From: WJMT01 sp964445575 | GTDB taxonomy: Bacteria; Acidobacteriota; Aminicenantia; Aminicenantales; Aminicenantaceae | Direction: 5' to 3' | Assembly (NCBI GenBank): GCA_964445575.1 | Contig: CAYULB010000006.1 | Span: 4,988-68,987, forward strand | Length of the DNA stretch: 64,000 bases | Shown here: piece after piece, positions 43,056 to 48,813 of the stretch | How the letters are laid out: every line of letters starts with the position of its first letter | How positions within the stretch are numbered: position 1 is the first letter of the stretch | Notes under the pieces: generated by a model | Seen by the model: only the letters and a program-made list of their open reading frames with translations | Told to the model about the DNA's origin: nothing | Databases searched by the model: none | Translations under genes and position numbers: made by a program

Positions 43056-43707
43056 AGAGTCGTTCGGTTATGGTGATAAATTCAATGGAAAAATCTTCCA
43101 TATCGCTCACGGTCTCTTTGATCTTCTGCAGGAAGTGGTTGTAAGCAATCACTGCGGGAATAGCTGCAAAAAGTCCGAGAGCAGTGGCGACCAGAGCCTC
43201 TGCGATGCCCGGGGCTACTGTTACCAGACTGGCAGACTTTTTGACTCCGATACCAATAAAAGAATCCATAATGCCCCACACGGTTCCAAAAAGCCCTATG
43301 AAGGGAGTGACACTTCCTGTGGTAGCCAAAAAACTCATCATTTTTTCCAGCCGTTTGACTTCTTTGTTTGAGGCTTTAATAAAAGCTCTGTTTATGCTTT
43401 CCAGGTTTTCAGAAGTAAGAGGGGATTCTGGATTGGACTTCTTGGTATAGGCCAGCACTTTGAATCCTGATTTAAATAGAGAAGCCAGGGGACTGGCTTT
43501 ATATTTTTGGGAAGCATTGTTGACTTCTGCCAGGTTTCTGCTTTTTTTAAAAACAGACATAAATTTTTCAGATTCTTTCTCAAGGGTTTTAAAAGTCTTT
43601 CTTTTAAAGTATATGACTGCCCAGGAGAACACTGAAAAAAGCAGAAGTATTAACAAGGTTATTTTGACGACGATGCTGGCTTCGAAGATAAGTTGGATAA
43701 AGTTCAT
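43045..43707 (-). CDS. tolQ: TolQ/ExbB-family proton channel
   Basis: Inner-membrane proton channel of the Tol system. It is 220 aa from ATG 43707; a TTG at 43719 overlaps the -10 region and is rejected. Three membrane helices are seen (about 12-34, 125-147, 160-185). The family block LATTGSVTPFIGLFGTVWGIMDSF is followed by VAPGIAEALVATALGLFAAIPAVIAYN. It is the first gene of tolQ-tolR-tonB-tolB-pal-cpoB-ssb. The promoter ends 12 bases upstream and there is no ribosome site. Confidence 0.95.
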   Translation of the reverse strand: MNFIQLIFEASIVVKITLLILLLFSVFSWAVIYFKRKTFKTLEKESEKFMSVFKKSRNLAEVNNASQKYKASPLASLFKSGFKVLAYTKKSNPESPLTSENLESINRAFIKASNKEVKRLEKMMSFLATTGSVTPFIGLFGTVWGIMDSFIGIGVKKSASLVTVAPGIAEALVATALGLFAAIPAVIAYNHFLQKIKETVSDMEDFSIEFITITERLYGI

Positions 43708-43719
43708 TTTCGAGTTCAA

Positions 43720-43748
43720 AAAGTAGCATACACCCGAAATATTGTCAA
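43720..43748 (-). promoter_or_regulatory. Sigma-70 promoter of the tol operon touching the repeat boundary
   Basis: Minus-strand -35 TTGACA (43743-43748), 17-base spacer ending in TGC (extended -10 style), -10 TACTTT (43720-43725). The -35 overlaps the first bases of the repeat at 43745 (reverse strand GGTTGACA), so the repeat end forms part of the promoter. The predicted leader is about 6 bases. Confidence 0.5.
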
Positions 43749-43876
43749 CCTGACCTATTCATAAAAAAATGGCGATGTTTTCATTATTAATTTATTTCCA
43801 GCGATTTACAAGTATTTATTAAGAACAATACCTTGAACATTTTTTCTGATTGCATTTTTATTTTAATCGCCATTTT
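43745..43876. repeat. Degenerate copy of the TTAACCTG...ATGGCGAT repeat (left of trkH)
   Basis: It begins TCAACCTGACCTATTCATAA, continues through ATGGCGAT (43769-43776), and ends at ATCGCCAT (43866-43873). The 105-base core aligns well with the reverse complement of the 106-base core at 45482-45587; shared blocks include ATGGCGATGTT, GATTTACA and TTTTAATCGCCAT. The outer right arm is lost. It is inverted relative to the copy at 45458-45611. No coding frame is evident. Confidence 0.7.
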
Positions 43877-43889
43877 TCTACCTTACAGG

Positions 43890-43988
43890 CGAGCCGATCT
43901 CGCGGCATCTGCTTCGTTACAGGGCATTCGCAGTGAAGGACCACACCTTCATGCCCTGGCGCCTCGCATCTGCCGCAACCTCGACTCG
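43890..43988. repeat. GC-rich nested hairpin, 99 bases
   Basis: Four nested arm pairs occur in order: CGAG/CTCG (43890/43985), GCGGCA/TGCCGC (43902/43971), AGGGCAT/ATGCCCT (43921/43951), GAAGG/CCTTC (43935/43946). The stretch is clearly richer in G+C than its surroundings. It looks like an extragenic palindromic unit or a structured RNA inserted between the repeat core and trkH. No reading frame fits it. Confidence 0.55.
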
Positions 43989-44019
43989 TGAATAAACCAT
44001 CTTTCACCTGGTTTATTCA
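43989..44019. repeat. Perfect 11-bp inverted repeat TGAATAAACCA / TGGTTTATTCA
   Basis: Arms at 43989-43999 and 44009-44019 flank a 9-base loop. The arms are a diverged version of the TGAATAATCCAGGTTA repeat end. It lies just upstream of the trkH -35 box and could fold in DNA or in any read-through transcript. Confidence 0.6.
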
Positions 44020-44039
44020 TCAAAGCTCCCACAGGGTGA

Positions 44040-44068
44040 TTGACAAATAAAAAGAGAAATAATAGATT
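44040..44068 (+). promoter_or_regulatory. Sigma-70 promoter of trkH
   Basis: -35 TTGACA (44040-44045), 17-base spacer, -10 TAGATT (44063-44068). The TTG of this -35 is also an in-frame start-like codon. If the promoter is used, translation must begin at ATG 44085 or later. Confidence 0.5.
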
Positions 44069-44084
44069 AATATTCCGAAATCAG

Positions 44085-45455
44085 ATGATAAAAAAAATGA
44101 TGGGAAAAATCGGATTATTCTTAAAAGGGATTCGAATTTACCCTGCACGGTTTCTGGCCGTAAGTTTTGTGATTACCATATTTATTGGAACAGTGCTGCT
44201 GTGCATGCCCTTCAGCGTCACTTCTGGCCCTATTTCATTTACAGATGCTCTGTTCACTTCAACTTCAGCGGTTTGTGTGACCGGGCTTATCGTTCAGGAT
44301 ACAGGCACTTATTTTTCTCCTGTAGGGCAGGTTATCATCATGATGCTTTTCCAAATCGGTGGTCTGGGGATTATGACTTTTTCCACCCTTGTTCTTCTGG
44401 TGGCGGGGAAAAGCATTGCCATAAGAGACGGGATATCCCTTAAAGAAGATTTTATTCATTCCAAATCCATAAGAGTTCATTCTTTGATTAGGAATGTCTT
44501 TTTATACACTCTATGCATAGAAGCGTTGGGGACATTGTTTTTTTATTTAAAATTCCACCATGAATTTCCGAATGGAAAAGCTTTGTTCCACTCTGTTTTT
44601 CACTCCATTTCTGCTTTTTGTAATGCAGGATTTTGTCTGTATAAGAACAGCTTTGAAGCGTTTCAAGGAGATATCGGGGTCAACTTAAACCTCATTGTCC
44701 TCATAATTTTGGGAGGGCTTGGTTTTATGGTGCTGAGAGAAACCAGCGGTTTTTTTATTAAACTTCTCAAAAAACAAAGGGTCAGATTTTCTCTGCACAC
44801 CAAAGTGGTTTATAGAGTGACCTTTTTTCTTATCTTATTTTCTTCGGTTTTATTCTTTATCTTGGAGCACAATCATTCATTGAAAAATTTTTCCCTTAAA
44901 AAAAAGATCCTCTCTTCAATTTTTCAAGTGGTGACTCCCCGGACAGCTGGTTTTAACACCATGGATTTAAACACTTTGGGCCTGGGCATGGTTTTTTTCT
45001 TGATCATTTTGATGTTTATAGGAGCTTCTCCGGGCTCATCAGGGGGAGGAGTCAAGACCACCACTGCAGGAGCGGTGTTTGCTTTTTTAAGGTCAAAGAT
45101 GTTAGCCCGTGAATCAGTCAGTCTATCTAACCGGACTCTCGGAGTTAAGCAGATAACCAAAGCTTTCACAGTCATCACTCTTGGAATTTGTGTTACTTGT
45201 GTTTCCGTATTTATTCTTCTTATTACTCAACCCGGGGTGGAAATGAGGGAAGTTTTTTTTGAGGTTTTTTCAGCTTTTGGTACTGTGGGGCTTTCTCTAG
45301 GATTGACTCCTCGCTTGAATGACATAGGAAAGATTGTGATCATTCTGACCATGTATATTGGAAGGATCGGCCCTCTTACTTTTCTTTATATTTTCAGTCG
45401 TGAAATCCCTAAGGGAAGGTATGATTATGTTGAAGAATCCATCATGATTGGATAA
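44085..45455 (+). CDS. trkH: Trk-type potassium uptake channel protein TrkH/KtrB
   Basis: Membrane K+ translocation subunit working with the TrkA-like regulator encoded next. It is 456 aa from ATG 44085; the frame also reads to TTG 44040, but that codon lies in the -35 box. It has about 8-10 membrane segments and four pore-loop regions with selectivity glycines: TSTSAVCVTGL, SISAFCNAGF, VTPRTAGFNT and SAFGTVGLSLG. The GASPGSSGGGVKTTT block before the last helices is typical. The whole gene is bracketed by inverted copies of one repeat. Trk or Ktr type cannot be fixed. Confidence 0.94.
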   Translation: MIKKMMGKIGLFLKGIRIYPARFLAVSFVITIFIGTVLLCMPFSVTSGPISFTDALFTSTSAVCVTGLIVQDTGTYFSPVGQVIIMMLFQIGGLGIMTFSTLVLLVAGKSIAIRDGISLKEDFIHSKSIRVHSLIRNVFLYTLCIEALGTLFFYLKFHHEFPNGKALFHSVFHSISAFCNAGFCLYKNSFEAFQGDIGVNLNLIVLIILGGLGFMVLRETSGFFIKLLKKQRVRFSLHTKVVYRVTFFLILFSSVLFFILEHNHSLKNFSLKKKILSSIFQVVTPRTAGFNTMDLNTLGLGMVFFLIILMFIGASPGSSGGGVKTTTAGAVFAFLRSKMLARESVSLSNRTLGVKQITKAFTVITLGICVTCVSVFILLITQPGVEMREVFFEVFSAFGTVGLSLGLTPRLNDIGKIVIILTMYIGRIGPLTFLYIFSREIPKGRYDYVEESIMIG

Positions 45456-45457
45456 AA

Positions 45458-45611
45458 TTAACCTGACCTATTCATAAAAAAATGGCGATTAAAATGAAAG
45501 TAAAAACAAACAAAAAGTTTTCAGTTATCATTTTTGTAAAAAGCATGTAAATCCTTGAAAGCAAAACAAAAGATTGAACATCGCCATTTTTTTATGAATA
45601 ATCCAGGTTAA
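45458..45611. repeat. 154-bp element with 32-bp terminal inverted repeats between trkH and trkA
   Basis: The left end (TTAACCTGACCTATTCATAA and on through ATGGCGAT, 45458-45489) and the right end (ATCGCCAT through CCAGGTTAA, 45580-45611) are inverted copies matching at 29 of 32 positions. The AT-rich 90-base centre has no ORF. It is a MITE-like or extragenic palindrome element. TTAA at both ends could be a target duplication or part of the repeat. A homologous core lies inverted on the other side of trkH. Confidence 0.75.
45574..45602 (+). promoter_or_regulatory. Outward promoter for trkA inside the repeat end
   Basis: -35 TTGAAC (45574-45579), 17-base spacer, -10 AATAAT (45597-45602), all within the right end of the repeat. 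It predicts a leader of about 22 bases containing the CAGGAG ribosome site of trkA. Confidence 0.45.
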
Positions 45612-45630
45612 TTGTCAGGAGAAAAAAACA

Positions 45631-46281
45631 ATGAAATTTGGAGTCATTGGGCTGGGGAGCTTTGGTTTACACATAACAAAGACCTTATTTGAAATGGGAG
45701 AAGAGGTTCTGGCTATTGACCACGATAAAGATAGGGTTGATAAGGCTAAGAATCTTGCCTCCCACGCAGTACACATGGAGGCAGCTGATAAAGAAAATCT
45801 AAAAGCCGTGGGGATCCGGGAGATGGATGTGGTGATCGTGAGTCTAGGCCCCAATATGGAGGGTTCCATACTCACGGTCCATTATCTTTCTGAGATGAAG
45901 ATTAAGCGCATCATAGCTAAGGCTCTTTCTGTAGATCACCAGAAGATACTGGAAGCTGTGGGGGCTTCAGATGTGATTTATCCTGAAAGAGATATGGCTG
46001 TGAAGACAGCCATGAAACTGAGCAATCCTAATGTCCTGGATTTTTTGCCTTTAACCTCTGGGATTGAGATAAGAGAAATCGCTCCTCCAGAGGAGTTCAT
46101 AGGAAAAAGCCTGAAGGAATTGGATTTGATAAATAGATTTGAGATACAGGTCATAGCGGCTAGAGGTCTGATACCGGAAAAAACCACTCTGATACCCAAA
46201 GCAGACTTTGTCATTAAAGACAGTGATATATTGGTAGTTATAGGGCCTAAAAAGCAGCTGAAAAAGTTGGGTTCAAAGTGA
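45631..46281 (+). CDS. trkA: Potassium uptake regulator TrkA/KtrA
   Basis: Cytosolic ring-forming RCK regulator gating the K+ channel. The 216 aa single-unit form has the nucleotide-binding GLGSFG (7-12) with the acidic residue in VLAIDHD, and a C-terminal RCK_C domain (about 135-216, EFIGKSLKELDLINRFEIQVIAARG). One RCK unit of this size is more like KtrA than E. coli TrkA. CAGGAG is well placed upstream. The 3' end overlaps the convergent helicase gene by 9 bases. Confidence 0.94.
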   Translation: MKFGVIGLGSFGLHITKTLFEMGEEVLAIDHDKDRVDKAKNLASHAVHMEAADKENLKAVGIREMDVVIVSLGPNMEGSILTVHYLSEMKIKRIIAKALSVDHQKILEAVGASDVIYPERDMAVKTAMKLSNPNVLDFLPLTSGIEIREIAPPEEFIGKSLKELDLINRFEIQVIAARGLIPEKTTLIPKADFVIKDSDILVVIGPKKQLKKLGSK

Positions 46282-48618
46282 CAAAATTTTTCTCAATATA
46301 TCAAGTGCTACCTGTTTAGCAAAGGCACCGCTTTCTTTAACTGGTCCCACGCAGGAGGGACAGCCTTCTTTACAGGGACACACATGGATGGTTTTCATGC
46401 AGTATTCAAGAAGCTTTTTCTCTAGCTCAAACAGAGACGGACTCAAGCCAATTCCGCCGGGGAAATTATCATAAATAAAGATATTGGGTTCAAAATTCTC
46501 TTGGGAAAAAATGATATTCTCTGCTTCTTTCAGCATTTTAAGCCTGATGTCTCTAGGGGGGACTGATTTGCCTGTAGAATTGTCTCCTACTGAAACTCCT
46601 ATATCATGCAGGTCGCACATCATAAAAATAGGGGATACATGATGCAAACAGTAAGACAGGCCGAACAGGCCGTTAATTTTTTGTTCTGAAGAAAAGGAAA
46701 GGGATGAAAGAACAGGAGCGGGTATGGTTAGCCAGTAGGCTGTGGTGTGCATCTCATTCTGAGGAAGGGTCAGCTCCCCTGCCCCCACATTTTCCATGGT
46801 ATGAAATTTGATTTTTTTAAAGCCCACCACCTGAGTGGCCACGTGCACTTCCCCATGGGATATGCTGAAGTTTTCCAAGCTTTTCTGATCGAATTCGTCT
46901 AAAATCTTTATCTTGGTGTAATCAATGGCATCGGTGTAGTAGTCTACGTCTGTTTTCTTGACATAAGCTTTCCTCTGTTCAAAGTCGAGTTTTTCTACGT
47001 AATACTGCTCTCCTTCGCACATGTATATGGCTTTAGGATGAAGTGCTGTGAGAGCAGAGGAAAAATCAACCTCTGCAATCACATCAGTCTTTTTTGTCAG
47101 ATCCACCACCACAAAATTATCCGAACTTATGCTCCTGAGACTGACTTCGTCAGCAGGATAGGCTTCAGATGTCCAGTGCCATTTGCCTTTGGAATGCATG
47201 ACCAGGTTTTCGTCTTCCAGAAAGCGGAGAATGTCCTCTATATTGACTTTTCCAAATTTTTCTCCATCTTTAAAGGGAAGTTCAAACACAGCACATTCAA
47301 TATGACTGACCAGGATTGACAGATTGTCTGGATTTATCAGAGCCTTTTCAGGGTTTTTTGAGAAAAAGTAATCCGGATTATTGATGATGAACTGATCCAG
47401 AGGGGAGCTGGAGGCGACCAGGACAGCTGCAGAAATGCCTGACCTGCGGCCAGCCCTGCCTGACCGCTGCCAGGTACTGGAAATGGTTCCCGGATATCCC
47501 GCTAAAACAGCCACGTCCAGACTGCCTATATCAATTCCCAGCTCCAGGGCGTTAGTGGAGACCACACCCAGTATTTTCCCTTCTCTTAAATTCTTTTCGA
47601 TTTCTCTTCTTTTTTTCGGGAGATATCCTCCTCGGTAGCCCCGTATGATTCCCTCTTTTCTGACTTTATCTTCAAAATCTTTTTTGAGATAAGTGAGAAG
47701 CACTTCAGTGATGAGGCGGCTCTGAGCAAAGACAATCGTCTGAAGGTTATTTTTGATAAAGATTGAGGCCACAGACCGAGCCTCTCCCACATAGGAGCGT
47801 CTGATGCCTAAGTATTTGTTGACCACCGGAGGATTGTAAAATATAAAATGTTTTTCTCCTTGGGGAGCTCCGTTATCATCTATGAGGGTAACGGGTTCCT
47901 CTATTGTCTTCTGGGCCATTTCAACTGGATTGGCAATAGTGGCAGTGCAGAGAATAAATTGAGGTGATGAGCCGTAGAAACGGGCGATTCTTTTAAGCCT
48001 TCTTAAAATATTTGCCAGATGGCTCCCGAATATCCCCCTGTAATTATGAAGCTCATCAATAACTATGTACTTTAAATTTTCAAACAGTTTGATCCATTTG
48101 GTGTGATGAGGAAGAATTCCTGTGTGAAGCATGTCAGGATTTGTGAGGATGATATGTCCCCTTGCTCTTATGGCCTTCCGGGCATCCTGGGGAGTGTCTC
48201 CGTCATAGGTAAAAATTCTGATTTCTTCGGGCAGAAGTTTAATGGTTTCATCCAGTTCGGATTTCTGGTCCTGCGATAATGCCTTTGTAGGGAAAAGATA
48301 GATCGATCTGGAGGAGGGATTTTTCAGAATAGAATCCAGGACTGGGAGATTGTAGCACAGAGTTTTTCCTGAGGCGGTGGGGGTCACAACCACGATATTT
48401 TTGTTTTCCCGGCAGAGCTGCCAGGAATCAAATTGATGTGAGTAGAGTTTGGAAAATCCCTTTTCTTTGAAAGCTTTTTCAAGGGAAGGATGGATGTCTG
48501 GGGGATATTCTTTATAGCGGCCCTGTTTGGGAGGGAGGTGTTTGATTATTTTAATGGAGTCGGTTCGGCTTCCTTCCACTCTTAATCGGTCCAGGGATTT
48601 TAAAATATTCTTTCCCAT
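46273..48618 (-). CDS. DEAD/DEAH-box helicase with C-terminal DUF1998 (MrfA/YprA-like)
   Basis: Predicted DNA helicase; the B. subtilis relative MrfA acts in mitomycin-damage repair. The 781 aa protein has Walker A TPTASGKT (about 79-86), FPTKALSQDQ, the DEAH-type box DELHNYRG, SATI-type CTATIANP and helicase C motifs (VSTNALELGIDIGSLDVAVLAGYPGT, QRSGRAGRR). The C-terminal DUF1998 carries four cysteines in CPCKEGCPSC. It is divergent from uvrA. Its exonuclease partner MrfB is not seen. Confidence 0.92.
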   Translation of the reverse strand: MGKNILKSLDRLRVEGSRTDSIKIIKHLPPKQGRYKEYPPDIHPSLEKAFKEKGFSKLYSHQFDSWQLCRENKNIVVVTPTASGKTLCYNLPVLDSILKNPSSRSIYLFPTKALSQDQKSELDETIKLLPEEIRIFTYDGDTPQDARKAIRARGHIILTNPDMLHTGILPHHTKWIKLFENLKYIVIDELHNYRGIFGSHLANILRRLKRIARFYGSSPQFILCTATIANPVEMAQKTIEEPVTLIDDNGAPQGEKHFIFYNPPVVNKYLGIRRSYVGEARSVASIFIKNNLQTIVFAQSRLITEVLLTYLKKDFEDKVRKEGIIRGYRGGYLPKKRREIEKNLREGKILGVVSTNALELGIDIGSLDVAVLAGYPGTISSTWQRSGRAGRRSGISAAVLVASSSPLDQFIINNPDYFFSKNPEKALINPDNLSILVSHIECAVFELPFKDGEKFGKVNIEDILRFLEDENLVMHSKGKWHWTSEAYPADEVSLRSISSDNFVVVDLTKKTDVIAEVDFSSALTALHPKAIYMCEGEQYYVEKLDFEQRKAYVKKTDVDYYTDAIDYTKIKILDEFDQKSLENFSISHGEVHVATQVVGFKKIKFHTMENVGAGELTLPQNEMHTTAYWLTIPAPVLSSLSFSSEQKINGLFGLSYCLHHVSPIFMMCDLHDIGVSVGDNSTGKSVPPRDIRLKMLKEAENIIFSQENFEPNIFIYDNFPGGIGLSPSLFELEKKLLEYCMKTIHVCPCKEGCPSCVGPVKESGAFAKQVALDILRKILSL

Positions 48619-48626
48619 AATTTTTC

Positions 48627-48655
48627 ATATTAACTCATTTTGGTCAATATATAAA
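48627..48655 (-). promoter_or_regulatory. Sigma-70-type promoter of the helicase gene
   Basis: Minus-strand -35 TTTATA (48650-48655), 17-base spacer, -10 TAATAT (48627-48632). The gap to the ATG at 48618 is 8 bases; there is no ribosome site. Confidence 0.4.
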
Positions 48656-48776
48656 GACGGTTTCAAAAATGATTTTTAGGTGAAGTAAACGTCTCCAGAA
48701 ACGTTATGAGGGGAGAGGGCAAAATATAATATATATATATCACAGAAAAAAAAAGGTTTCTTAAGTGAGAAGAAAG

Positions 48777-48805
48777 TTGCCTATCAATAAAGAAAAGACT
48801 AAAAT
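48777..48805 (+). promoter_or_regulatory. Sigma-70-type promoter of uvrA
   Basis: -35 TTGCCT (48777-48782), 17-base spacer, -10 TAAAAT (48800-48805). The gap to ATG 48814 is 8 bases, so the leader is 1-2 bases. It makes the in-frame TTG at 48808 an unlikely start. No LexA-type box was recognised nearby. Confidence 0.5.
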
Positions 48806-48813
48806 AATTGGTC

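Larger units (their letters stand above)
43708..44039. other. 332-base tolQ-trkH intergenic region
   Basis: The longest non-coding stretch here. In order it holds the tol promoter (43720-43748), a degenerate repeat core (43745-43876), a GC-rich nested hairpin (43890-43988) and a perfect 11-bp inverted repeat (43989-44019). The trkH -35 box starts at 44040. No small ORF or tRNA-like fold was seen. Confidence 0.6.

Noticed and set aside
44040..44084. TTG 44040 as the trkH start
   Set aside because: The codon is part of a TTGACA -35 box with a -10 17 bases later; ATG 44085 fits the promoter and the protein family better.
48722..48742. Alternating TA run, also at 28822-28839, as a shared regulatory element
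   Set aside because: Simple-sequence TA runs arise readily in AT-rich gaps; no further shared bases were found.
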